Notes: generated from the sequence alone by a model not told the origin. Positions 1 to 6,572 are shown, numbered from the stretch's first letter. The stretch: 12,954 bases of DNA from Methanomicrobiales archaeon (GCA_017883495.1 JADGNL010000048.1:1-12954), one strand, 5' to 3'. Translations and numbers: made by a program.

Positions 1-2
1 AG

Positions 3-146
3 TCCCGGTCCATGAGGGCCTACCGACAGAACGGGGGGGCCGGGGGGGTCGCCCTCGCCTTGGTTCTATTGCTCATGCGCGCGGCGGGAATCGTGCTCGA
101 TCAGGGGATTGCCAACGGTGAGATCGACGCGGTGCACTGCAGGTGA
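3..146 (+). CDS. Possible 3' end of an upstream gene, or a 44-aa small hydrophobic ORF
   Basis: The frame is open from the left edge of the window to a TGA at 144-146, with an internal ATG at 12. The translated end has one hydrophobic stretch (GGVALALVLLLM, then AAGIVL) flanked by basic residues, so it could be a single membrane helix or the tail of a membrane protein whose body lies outside the window. No ribosome-binding site or TATA box can be judged for the ATG at 12 because only 11 bases precede it. It converges on the dockerin-protein gene, whose stop lies 24 bp away; the gap holds a short GGGG/CCCC inverted repeat at 154-165. I do not recognise a family. A chance ORF remains quite possible. 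Confidence 0.25.
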   Translation, partial: SRSMRAYRQNGGAGGVALALVLLLMRAAGIVLDQGIANGEIDAVHCR

Positions 147-170
147 AAAGAGAGGGGGCGTCCCCGATCC

Positions 171-1712
171 TCAGAGGTGGTTGAACAACCAGACGACGTC
201 GGCGAAGTCGATCCGGCCGTTGCTGTTGTAGTCGAAAGCGGCGATCGGCTCGTTCGCCCCGATCCAGGTCATCTGGTTGAAGAAGAGCACCACGTCCGCG
301 AAGTCCGTTCTTCCGTTCCCGTTCGCATCCTCGTATAGACCGTCGCCGTTCGGGTCGAGCGGGGCGGTGCTGCCGCCCGGGAATGCGCCGGGCTGATCGG
401 CCAGCAGGGCGAGACGGTCGAGGTTCATGGACCCGACGGGAAATAGGACCGTGAGGTTGTGCGGGCCCGCCGCCAGCATCCAGTGTTCGGGAGCCGCGGC
501 ATCCGCGAAGGTTTCGTACCCCCCGGTGTTCGGCACGGCGATCGTGAAGGCCGGTGCACCGTCCACGAGCACCTCCATCCGCGCCATCGCGTTGGGCGAG
601 GCGACACGAGCACTGAGGCGATAGGCCGCCGTCCTGTTCACGGCGACATCGTACTCGAGCCATTCGCCGTTCCTGATGTAGGCGACCGTGTACCCTCCCG
701 CGATGGCCTCGATATCGACGTCGTCGTGCCGGTACGCACCGCCGCTATTGCCGGGGGTCGTGTCGTAGTAGGCGACATTCTCGCCGCCGACGTTATAGTT
801 CTCGGCCTCGACAACGCCCGGGATCGTTGCCGGCGTCGTGGTGGGCGTCGGAGTCGGGCCGTCCTCGTTCCAGCCGGCGAGCCGCGCGAAGAGCTGCCAG
901 GCCGCGTACGCCTTCCGGTTCCCGTTCACATGCTCGGTGTGGGCCGGGTAGCAGTAGTACCAGTCCGTCCCCTCCGTGTGCGAGGCCTGCCATGCCTGCG
1001 CCCAGTTGCCCCCGTTGTAGTTGCATCCGTCGTCGGCCCCGAGCGCGAGGTACCCGTTTCCGTCGGGGTCGTACGACTCGATATCGGCGAAGTCGTAGAG
1101 AACCCGGTTGTGGCTCCGGCACCAGTCGCGGATCTGGTTGTTCCGCAGGTTCAGGTTCCCCGATACGCCCGACCCGTCGAGGTGGCCGGTCATGTACACG
1201 AACGTGACCGAGGGGTAGTCCTGCTCCAGCGCGTCCATGAGCGAGAGATAGGTGTTGATGTTCGCCTCGGACGCCCCCGAAACCTCGCCGCACCATGCCC
1301 ACATGACGACGTTCACGTCGTGGTTCTCGGCCCGGTTCAAATACGTGCGCGTCTCGGAGGCCCACGTCGAGAAGTCCGGGTTACCGAGATCGCCGTCGGC
1401 AAAGTAATCGTTCAGGTCGAGCGCGCCGCCTGTCCCGCCGTCGTTGAAGGCGTAGGTCGACGGCGGCAACGGCGCGCCGGCGAACGATGTGAGACCGGTC
1501 AGGCCGCTGATCAGCTGCGAGCCATGCGAGGTGTGGCCGTACGCGATGTGGAGGGTCGCGGCTGCGTTCGCAATCGCGGAGGCAGGGACGGCCGAAAGAT
1601 CGGTCGAGGTGTGGTCAACGACCAGCGGAGCGGTCCGGGCCGCCGCCGCCGTTCCGGCGAGCAGGACCGTGACGAGCACGGCGATCACAAGGAGACGCCG
1701 AAGGGCATCCAT
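171..1712 (-). CDS. Secreted SGNH-like protein with CBM6 and C-terminal dockerin-like module
   Basis: This is a 513-aa exported modular protein. Residues 1-25 form a signal peptide: RR, a long hydrophobic core, then a TAAAA cleavage region. Residues about 28-282 are a hydrolase-like domain. It contains GHTSHGSQL (59-67), MTGHLDGSG (174-182) and AHTEHVNG (257-264), which recall the blocks of SGNH/GDSL esterases, but the canonical GDS is absent, so activity is inferred only. A TPTPTTTP linker (286-295) follows. Residues about 298-436 read as a family 6 carbohydrate-binding module (VEAENY near the start, GEWLEYDV, then GPHNLTVLF and NLDRLAL). Residues 452-513 are two Asp/Asn-rich calcium-loop repeats, each followed by DFADVV, the archaeal dockerin-type pattern. 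The protein probably acts outside the cell on glycans and may dock to a cohesin partner; no cohesin is visible in the window. It follows the 109-aa gene on the same strand but has its own TATA box. Confidence 0.85.
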   Translation of the reverse strand: MDALRRLLVIAVLVTVLLAGTAAAARTAPLVVDHTSTDLSAVPASAIANAAATLHIAYGHTSHGSQLISGLTGLTSFAGAPLPPSTYAFNDGGTGGALDLNDYFADGDLGNPDFSTWASETRTYLNRAENHDVNVVMWAWCGEVSGASEANINTYLSLMDALEQDYPSVTFVYMTGHLDGSGVSGNLNLRNNQIRDWCRSHNRVLYDFADIESYDPDGNGYLALGADDGCNYNGGNWAQAWQASHTEGTDWYYCYPAHTEHVNGNRKAYAAWQLFARLAGWNEDGPTPTPTTTPATIPGVVEAENYNVGGENVAYYDTTPGNSGGAYRHDDVDIEAIAGGYTVAYIRNGEWLEYDVAVNRTAAYRLSARVASPNAMARMEVLVDGAPAFTIAVPNTGGYETFADAAAPEHWMLAAGPHNLTVLFPVGSMNLDRLALLADQPGAFPGGSTAPLDPNGDGLYEDANGNGRTDFADVVLFFNQMTWIGANEPIAAFDYNSNGRIDFADVVWLFNHL

Positions 1713-1783
1713 GGGAGAAGGATCGCCGATGAGCAGGATAAATCTGCCGAAACGCGCGTATCACGCCGTTACAAAAACGCAAT

Positions 1784-1795
1784 ACATATATTTGA
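1784..1795 (-). promoter_or_regulatory. TATA box for the dockerin-protein gene
   Basis: The minus strand reads AAATATATGTAT here, an AT island in GC-rich sequence and a good match to an archaeal TATA element. A start site about 25 nt downstream (near 1763) would leave a leader of roughly 50 nt before the ATG at 1712. No clear Shine-Dalgarno sequence precedes that ATG. Confidence 0.5.
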
Positions 1796-1835
1796 CGACT
1801 GTGCGCAAAGGTGCAGAGCGCCGCTCCGAACCGTC

Positions 1836-2165
1836 TCAGCGAGGCATAATGCCCGGAACGTTCGACCGGACCGATTCGAAGGCGGCGATCGCGCTCTCGG
1901 CCGGGGCAGAAACTCCGGCCGATCGGGCAAAGTCGCGGACGGCGGCATAGACGAGGGAACGCTCCCGCGCCGATTGGTCCGGGATGCCGGCTGCGACGGC
2001 GAGTGCCGGGTCCACGACCTCGCCCGAGCGTGCTTTGGCCGAGAGGTAGAACCCGAGGTCCCGGTTGTCGGGGGCCATTCCGCCCGCGCCGGCGGCGACG
2101 AAACCGGCTCCCGCGATTGCGGCCCCGAGCATGGCAAGCAGAAGGTACGGTGTAACTCCTTGCAT
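1836..2165 (-). CDS. Small exported or membrane-anchored hypothetical protein
   Basis: This is a 109-aa protein with an N-terminal hydrophobic segment (residues about 6-28, YLLLAMLGAAIAGAGFVAAG) that could be a signal peptide or a single anchor helix. The remaining 80 residues are Ala-rich, charged and probably helical (for example SARERSLVYAAVRDFARSAG), with no cysteine and no motif I recognise. I know of no family assignment. It lies upstream of the dockerin gene on the same strand with a 123-bp gap, and diverges from the beta-helix gene. A TATA-like element 28 nt upstream of the ATG suggests a nearly leaderless mRNA. An AAGGAG sequence sits just inside the ORF, so a later start at MLGAAIAG (Met12) is also conceivable, but it would shorten the hydrophobic segment. 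Function is unknown. Confidence 0.6.
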   Translation of the reverse strand: MQGVTPYLLLAMLGAAIAGAGFVAAGAGGMAPDNRDLGFYLSAKARSGEVVDPALAVAAGIPDQSARERSLVYAAVRDFARSAGVSAPAESAIAAFESVRSNVPGIMPR

Positions 2166-2187
2166 CTTTTAAGGTATTCGTTGTCCT

Positions 2188-2198
2188 GGGATATAGCC
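2188..2198 (-). promoter_or_regulatory. TATA-like element for the 109-aa gene
   Basis: The minus strand reads GGCTATATCCC, centred about 28 nt upstream of the ATG at 2165, the spacing expected for a leaderless archaeal transcript. A second candidate, GGTATATAGG, lies at 2221-2230 on the same strand and would give a leader of about 35 nt. The sequence alone does not decide between them. Confidence 0.4.
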
Positions 2199-2278
2199 GG
2201 CGCGGTCACTGCAGATGCATCCTATATACCCTTCTCTTCCTTTCGCACGTTGATCCGGTCCGGTTTCGGAAACTTCGC

Positions 2279-2289
2279 CTATTTAAAAG
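2279..2289 (+). promoter_or_regulatory. TATA box without an evident downstream start codon
   Basis: TATTTAAAAG is one of the best archaeal TATA matches in the window and stands in GC-rich sequence. Transcription would be expected to begin near 2306-2312, more than 190 nt before the beta-helix start codon. It therefore serves either a long structured leader or a separate RNA. Its reverse complement (CTTTTAAATA) could also serve the minus strand. Confidence 0.4.
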
Positions 2290-2307
2290 CGCGCGATGAT
2301 CGTATCC

Positions 2308-2442
2308 ATCGAAACGGCGATGCGCCGCGCCTCAGGTCTCTCTCCGCGGTCGGAGGCGGCCGACACGTACTGCCGCCGGTCTGAGAAAGTCCGGAATAGC
2401 CGGCCGATCCGGGGATTCCCGCCTTCTCCGGGGATTTTTATT
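2308..2442 (+). ncRNA. Candidate structured RNA or long 5' leader in the 340-bp divergent spacer
   Basis: The spacer between the 109-aa gene and the beta-helix gene (2166-2505) has no convincing coding region. Downstream of the TATA box at 2279 it holds potential stems: GGCGGC (2355-2360) with GCCGCC (2372-2377) around an 11-nt loop, a shorter GGCG/CGCC pair near 2315, and a final hairpin followed by a T tract (2415-2442). A start near 2308 and an end near 2440 would make an RNA of about 130 nt. It may be an independent small RNA or the leader of the beta-helix mRNA. It matches no RNA family that I recognise, so the call is an inference from promoter, stems and terminator. Confidence 0.25.
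2415..2442 (+). terminator. Terminator-like hairpin with T tract inside the spacer
   Basis: ATTCCCG (2415-2421) pairs with CGGGGAT (2429-2435) with one G-T pair and a 7-nt loop. TTTTATT follows. The element overlaps two direct copies of TCCGGGGATT spaced by 19 bp (2408-2417 and 2427-2436). The T-rich segment could alternatively act as a weak TATA element for the beta-helix gene, about 65 nt upstream of its start. Confidence 0.35.
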
Positions 2443-2505
2443 CACCGATGAAGTTATCTAGGTTGGGTTGCCAAACTGGATCATACCGCGCTCGAGGCAG
2501 CGCAC

Positions 2506-2512
2506 GTGATCC
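2506..2512 (+). promoter_or_regulatory. Ribosome-binding site that decides the beta-helix start
   Basis: GTGATCC is complementary to the 3' end of archaeal 16S rRNA (GGATCAC). It lies just upstream of the ATG at 2515. The GTG at 2506, which could also be a start codon and has GAGG at 2494-2497 in front of it, is part of this site. ATG 2515 gives the cleaner signal peptide (MRTITAILLL...), so I prefer it. Confidence 0.5.
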
Positions 2513-2514
2513 AG

Positions 2515-4266
2515 ATGAGAACTATAACCGCCATACTGCTTTTAACCGGTCTCTGCCTGATGCTCGTTCCCCTGCACGCGGCGGCGGCAGGACCGACCAT
2601 CATCGTCGCCGCAGCCGACGCAAGCGCGGGGTCCAAGGCCAACGCCCAGCTCTTCTGCAGCGGGAACAACGACGAAAAGATGATCAACGATGCATTCCTC
2701 CAGCTGGACCGTATCGGAGGCGGAACGGTCCAGCTGACCGAGGGGATCTACCATACGGCGAACTGGATCTATCCGACCGCAAACACGAACCTGATCGGAG
2801 CGGGTGAGGATCGGACGGTCATCAACGTCTACAACCCGACCCAGTACAACAACCCTATCCACTGCCAAGCCCCGAACGTCTACATCAAGGGCTTCACCCT
2901 CCGCGGCATGGGATCTTTCCTGATCCGGACGCACGACGTCACGGTCGAGGACGTCACGGTCACGAACGTAGATATCAACGGCGTTCGCCAGCCGGCAGGG
3001 ACCAACGGGATGTTCTTCATCTGGGTCGATCGGCCCGGGGTCGGCGATATCACGTTCAAGAACTGCAAGGCGATCGACTGCAACACGCACGGGTTCAACA
3101 TGAACGCGGCAGTGCCCGAGGGACAGGAGGGGGCGAGCCAGGACTGGACGATCAAGAACCTCAAGTTCCTCGACTGCCAGGCCATCAAGTGCGGGTACAG
3201 CGTGGCTGACGGCTCGAACTCCGACTTCTCGTGCGGTTTCGATATCCAGGAGTCGAACGCCCTCGAGAACGTCCAGCTGATCAACTGCCTCGCCGAGGAC
3301 AACTGGGAGAACGGGTTCCACTGCGAGCCGGGCTGGTACCTCGGGACCAAGAACTTCTACATGGAGAACTGTGTCAGCCGGAACAACGGCCAGCGCAAGC
3401 CCGCCGATGCGCCGTACCGCGACTCTTACCTCTCGGGCTACTACATCCACCGGAATGCCGTCCTGAAGAACTGCGTCTCTGAGAACAACAAGAACGCGGG
3501 CTTCTTCGCCCACGACGGGTCGAACACGACCTTCGATGGCTGCATCGACATCGGCTCGACGTACGGGTTCAAAATAGTCAAGGGCTGCACGGACATCACG
3601 CTCAAGAACTGCTGGTCCAAGGACGCGAAAGAGTGGGCTTTCTGGGGCGCGTTCGGCACCAACATCCGGCTCGAAAACTTCCAGCAGATAAACATGGGCG
3701 GCAAGGCCGTCGATGGTGGAGCGGCGACGCAGTCCGACATCGGTTACTACTACCACGACCCGCAGTACCACCACTCCGTCTCGAACTCGTACTTCGACAT
3801 CACCGGCTACGGTCCGATGATCGAGGTGCTGAACCAGGAAGGGACCGACAACACGTACGTTCTGAACCGCGCCTCGACACCGTACGCACTCCCGGCGATG
3901 CCGCAGATCGCGGCAAAGTCGATCCCGCCGCTCCCCGTCGCGGGTCAGGGTGGTATCACTCCGCTGGGCCCGATCGCCACGCTGGTCACGATCCAGCCGA
4001 CACAGGTTATCCAGACGCTGCCGGTCGGCGTGATCTCCGCGCCCGGAGGGATCGTGACCGAGCCGACGATCGCACCGGCCGCCACCACCACCGCGAGTCG
4101 GTTCGGGCAGCGAAAGGTCTCGCCGCTCCTGGTGAAGCGGACCTCGAGAAGTGGCCAGGCTGTTGCGGTCACGGGCTCAGGCTCGCGCTCTCGTTCGGCG
4201 TTCGGGACCGTCCGCCCGGGGTCGTCGTTCGGCTCCTTCGGCGGCCGCTGGTATCCGATCAGCTGA
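2515..4266 (+). CDS. Secreted cysteine-rich parallel beta-helix (pectate-lyase-fold) protein
   Basis: This is a 583-aa exported protein. Residues 1-25 form a signal peptide ending in HAAAA. Residues about 28-450 look like a right-handed parallel beta-helix. Rungs recur with a pattern close to hxNCxxxxN: FKNCKAIDCN, LKFLDCQAIKCG, LINCLAEDN, MENCVSRNN, LKNCVSENN, LKNCWSKD. This is the pectate-lyase/NosD-like fold. Such proteins bind or cleave polysaccharides, or build the cell surface; no catalytic triad can be assigned here. Residues about 470-530 are a Pro/Thr/Ile/Gly-rich linker, and the last 55 residues are basic and Gly/Ser/Arg-rich (SGSRSRSAFG, SSFGSFGGRW), with no membrane anchor. The tail may mediate surface attachment. 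It diverges from the small exported protein and ends before a T-rich terminator. A GTG start at 2506 would add three residues. Confidence 0.85.
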   Translation: MRTITAILLLTGLCLMLVPLHAAAAGPTIIVAAADASAGSKANAQLFCSGNNDEKMINDAFLQLDRIGGGTVQLTEGIYHTANWIYPTANTNLIGAGEDRTVINVYNPTQYNNPIHCQAPNVYIKGFTLRGMGSFLIRTHDVTVEDVTVTNVDINGVRQPAGTNGMFFIWVDRPGVGDITFKNCKAIDCNTHGFNMNAAVPEGQEGASQDWTIKNLKFLDCQAIKCGYSVADGSNSDFSCGFDIQESNALENVQLINCLAEDNWENGFHCEPGWYLGTKNFYMENCVSRNNGQRKPADAPYRDSYLSGYYIHRNAVLKNCVSENNKNAGFFAHDGSNTTFDGCIDIGSTYGFKIVKGCTDITLKNCWSKDAKEWAFWGAFGTNIRLENFQQINMGGKAVDGGAATQSDIGYYYHDPQYHHSVSNSYFDITGYGPMIEVLNQEGTDNTYVLNRASTPYALPAMPQIAAKSIPPLPVAGQGGITPLGPIATLVTIQPTQVIQTLPVGVISAPGGIVTEPTIAPAATTTASRFGQRKVSPLLVKRTSRSGQAVAVTGSGSRSRSAFGTVRPGSSFGSFGGRWYPIS

Positions 4267-4270
4267 ATAC

Positions 4271-4283
4271 CTTCTTTTTTTCT
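4271..4283 (+). terminator. T-rich transcription terminator after the beta-helix gene
   Basis: CTTCTTTTTTTCT lies five bases after the TGA at 4264-4266. A non-templated-end T tract directly after a gene is the usual archaeal intrinsic terminator. No strong stem precedes it, which is common in archaea. Confidence 0.6.
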
Positions 4284-4305
4284 GCTCCCATCGAGAGAGA
4301 AAAGA

Positions 4306-4315
4306 CCATATAGCG
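4306..4315 (+). promoter_or_regulatory. TATA box for the 156-aa gene
   Basis: ACCATATAGC is centred about 34 nt upstream of the ATG at 4345. It predicts a leader of fewer than 10 nt. No Shine-Dalgarno sequence is evident, which fits a leaderless or near-leaderless mRNA. Confidence 0.4.
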
Positions 4316-4344
4316 GGACCGCAGAGGACAGGTCGGGATAGATC

Positions 4345-4815
4345 ATGGTGCGGACCGAATGGATTGCAGACGGGCAGCAGCTCGTGCGCGACCTCTCAGT
4401 CGAGGATGCGGCCGAGCTCTTCGCCGGCAACGACGAGGTAAGACAGCGTCTTGCGGGAGGGGAAGGGACCGGAAGGAGGGATCTCGTACTCCGACTGGAT
4501 CACCTGAAGAAGCACGCATGGTATGCGGTCGGCGATACCCCGAATGCGGACTGGCGCGAGACGGACTACGCAACGATCCTCGGATGGGCCTGGGACCGCA
4601 GACTTCTGCTCGGCCCGCGAGACGCGGCCGTGTACGACAGGCTCGACCCGCGGATGCAGACGTTCATCTGCAACGGCGAGGTCTACGCAGTCAGCGACGA
4701 CGGCATCGTGGTGGACACGGATCTTCAACGGAGCGTGACCGAGGCCGAGCTCAGGGTCGAGATGTCACTCGCTGGGGGCGCCGAATTCTGCGGTCCCGGG
4801 TGCCAGACCGAGTGA
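4345..4815 (+). CDS. Hypothetical soluble protein, 156 aa
   Basis: I do not recognise a family. The protein is acidic, has no signal peptide or membrane segment, and is probably cytosolic. The N-terminal third has two helical segments (VEDAAELFAGNDEVRQRLAG; RRDLVLRLDHLKKHAWYAV). The centre is Trp-rich (NADWRETDYATILGWAWDRR). The C-terminal third suggests strands (ICNGEVYAVSDDGIVVDTDL). It ends in FCGPGCQTE, where the Cys-x3-Cys pair could bind a metal or form a disulfide. The sequence just upstream is the beta-helix terminator plus its own TATA box, so it is a separate transcription unit. The primase-like gene follows 104 bp later on the same strand, also with its own TATA element, so a functional link is only a possibility. 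Codon use agrees with a real gene in this frame. Confidence 0.7.
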   Translation: MVRTEWIADGQQLVRDLSVEDAAELFAGNDEVRQRLAGGEGTGRRDLVLRLDHLKKHAWYAVGDTPNADWRETDYATILGWAWDRRLLLGPRDAAVYDRLDPRMQTFICNGEVYAVSDDGIVVDTDLQRSVTEAELRVEMSLAGGAEFCGPGCQTE

Positions 4816-4871
4816 ACGGTAGCGCGACGACCTCGCGGGGACCGCAGTTCGTATCGGAATCGGCGGACCTC

Positions 4872-4880
4872 CATATTTTT
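4872..4880 (+). promoter_or_regulatory. TATA box for the primase-like gene (and T tract after the 156-aa gene)
   Basis: CATATTTTT lies about 44 nt upstream of the ATG at 4920, predicting a leader near 20 nt. The T5 run could also help end the upstream transcript, which stops at 4815. Confidence 0.4.
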
Positions 4881-4919
4881 CTCAGTTCCGGTCGACGGAT
4901 CGTCACGGGTACTTCTGCC

Positions 4920-5669
4920 ATGACCGAAGGGCCGTACCGGGCCGGGCCGGTGCTCGACTGGTGCGAGGAGAACGGACTCGTCCCTGTCCCGTGCCACCCC
5001 GGTTCCAAGGCCCCGATCGGGGCGATCTCGAGCCGCGGTCTCTATGGCGGCGCGCCTCCGCCGCCGGCCATGCTGCGTGCGGCGTACGGTCGGGACCGCT
5101 TCGGCGCGGTCGTACGCGACTCGTTTCACCTGCCGACCCCCGAACGTCTCGAACGGATTCGGCGGTTCTGGCGGACGCCCGGGGTACGGCTCTGGGGCCC
5201 GGAGGCGGTCTCGATCTCGGTCGATATGAACTACCCGACCGCCGACGGGTTTCGCGCGGCCTGCCTCGACATCGACGACGATACCTGCCTCCCGCTCCTC
5301 GAACACCGCCCTTTCGACGCATGCCCGCTGGTTGCAGGCAGGCACGGGGCGAAGGCCCTCTTCAAGCTCGACCGTGAGGGAGCCCGGCCGCGGCCGATCA
5401 CGCAGTTCGCTCCGGCGGCCAGAGGCTCCCCCGCCTTCGAGCTCTTCACCGGATCCAAGCACGCGCTCGTCTTCGGCATCCACCCGGCCTCGACACCCGA
5501 GGCCCCCGTGACCTACCGGATTATCCGGCATAAGGACCGGGCCCTTCCGATCCTCGGCTGGAGCGCCGTCTCGGCGGCGGCTCTCGGGTTCGCGAAGGAG
5601 CGGGGGCTCCTGATAAGAAAGGGCGCCGGGCCCGGGCTGGATCAGGCTGGGCTCGAGCGCTGGCTCTAG
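4920..5669 (+). CDS. Stand-alone AEP/PrimPol-like protein (bifunctional primase-polymerase N-terminal domain)
   Basis: The 249-aa protein resembles the bifunctional DNA primase/polymerase N-terminal domain of the archaeo-eukaryotic primase superfamily. It opens with LDWCEENGLVPVPCHPGSKAPIG (residues 12-34), like the usual 'GW.VFPL.PGSKxP' start. The LDID of motif I (116-119) would supply the metal-binding acids. GRHGAKALFKL (140-150) sits where the SxH motif is expected, with His142. FELFTGSKHALVFGIHPAS (173-191) matches the third conserved block, with Glu174 replacing the usual Asp. No helicase or zinc domain follows, unlike plasmid and phage relatives. Activity is therefore uncertain: it may be a repair or tolerance primase-polymerase, an inactive derivative, or a relic of an integrated element. 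The reading frame is open far upstream, but codons and similarity begin at this ATG. Its TAG directly abuts the stop codon of the convergent Cache gene, with no spacer. Confidence 0.65.
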   Translation: MTEGPYRAGPVLDWCEENGLVPVPCHPGSKAPIGAISSRGLYGGAPPPPAMLRAAYGRDRFGAVVRDSFHLPTPERLERIRRFWRTPGVRLWGPEAVSISVDMNYPTADGFRAACLDIDDDTCLPLLEHRPFDACPLVAGRHGAKALFKLDREGARPRPITQFAPAARGSPAFELFTGSKHALVFGIHPASTPEAPVTYRIIRHKDRALPILGWSAVSAAALGFAKERGLLIRKGAGPGLDQAGLERWL

Positions 5670-6572
5670 TCACTCCGCGTAGGTCCCGCTTCCGACGAAC
5701 CAGTCGTCGCCGGCCATCGCGACGTAGACGTGCTTCTGCCAGACGCCCGGCCGACCGGGAAAATTGTTCGTGGTGTACGTCACGAAGCCGCCGCCATCGC
5801 CTGCGGCCTCCCGCATCTCGCGGACCGTCCTGACGCCGTTGGGGTCGGCGAGGTTCCAGTGGCTCGAACCGATGCTTCCCGGCTCCCCGGGGAGGGCCAG
5901 CACGGTCCCGTTCAGATCGTAGGCGAAGATGGCGCGTTCGCCCCGCACGAACGATCCGTTCGGGTCGCTGAAGGCCGCGAGAGCGCGCGCCTCCCCGTTC
6001 GCCTTCGCGTACTGCACGGCCTCCTCGACGAATGCGACCGTTTCGGCGGTGGGGTCGGGGTCGACGACCTGATAGACGCCCGACCCGAGCCACCAGTCAC
6101 CAACCCGTTCGACATAGCCGAGCTTCGGCTCGGTCGCGTTGCCGTGGACGGGGTTGACGTACCAGAACCGGGCAAAGCCCGTACCGTTCCGCGCGGCCTC
6201 GCGCAGGTTCCGGATGAAGTAGGTGCCGCCCGCATCGAGCTCGTCGAGCCGGCTCTTCCCGACCAGCTGTGTCTGGAGCGGATGGGCGAGCGTGACGCCG
6301 TCGAAGTCGTAGGCGTAGATGTAGAGGTCGTTCTGGAAGAACGGGCCCGAACGATTCATGAACGCGGCGAGGGCGGCTTCGCGGCCGTTGGCTCGCGCGT
6401 ATGCGGCCGCGTCGTGGACGAACGCGACCATCTGGGCCGTCGTATGGCCCGACGGGAGGATCGTGGCCGCCGTCGATGGCGCAGACGGCGTCACGTTCGA
6501 AGCCGGCGGGGCCGAGGTGCAGCCCGCGGCGAGCAGAGCGGCGAGGCAGAGGCAGGCAAGGACCGTGCGCAT
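5670..6572 (-). CDS. Lipoprotein with two tandem Cache sensor domains
   Basis: This is a 300-aa exported lipoprotein. LCLAALLAAGC is a lipobox with Cys18 as the lipid site, followed by a Pro/Ser/Thr-rich linker to about residue 42. Two similar domains follow. Domain 1 (about 45-169) and domain 2 (about 175-299) share the order TAxxVAFVxxAxxYAxANG, then AALAAF, IYAYDFDG / IFAYDLNG, REAA / REMREAA, GFxxY / GFVTY, and GDWWLGSGVY / GDDWFVGSGTY. This is the single-Cache-2 extracytoplasmic ligand-binding pattern known from chemoreceptors and histidine kinases. No membrane helix or signalling domain follows, so it probably acts as a surface-bound small-molecule binder feeding a partner outside the window. 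The duplication is internal to the gene. It diverges from marR across a 176-bp spacer. A TATA element 26 nt upstream of the ATG suggests a leaderless mRNA. Confidence 0.85.
   Translation of the reverse strand: MRTVLACLCLAALLAAGCTSAPPASNVTPSAPSTAATILPSGHTTAQMVAFVHDAAAYARANGREAALAAFMNRSGPFFQNDLYIYAYDFDGVTLAHPLQTQLVGKSRLDELDAGGTYFIRNLREAARNGTGFARFWYVNPVHGNATEPKLGYVERVGDWWLGSGVYQVVDPDPTAETVAFVEEAVQYAKANGEARALAAFSDPNGSFVRGERAIFAYDLNGTVLALPGEPGSIGSSHWNLADPNGVRTVREMREAAGDGGGFVTYTTNNFPGRPGVWQKHVYVAMAGDDWFVGSGTYAE

Noticed and set aside
459..2384. 641-codon open frame on the plus strand across the dockerin and 109-aa genes
   Set aside because: It lies antisense to two genes with clear signal peptides and domains. 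Its translation is Arg/Val-rich without a motif, as expected from the mirror of high-GC codons.
2293..2388. Possible C/D-box guide RNA (GCGATGA and a later CTGA)
   Set aside because: The C box has a mismatch, the distance is nearly twice that of archaeal guides, and internal D'/C' boxes are not evident.
2296..2451. 51-codon ORF in the 340-bp spacer
   Set aside because: The ATG is only about 7 bp from the TATA box, there is no ribosome site, the product is Arg/Ser-rich without a motif, and the region folds into GC-rich stems.
4359..4919. Long N-terminal extension of the primase-like gene
   Set aside because: The frame is open, but it overlaps the 156-aa gene in another frame, the translation there is Arg-rich and featureless, and a TATA box precedes the ATG at 4920.
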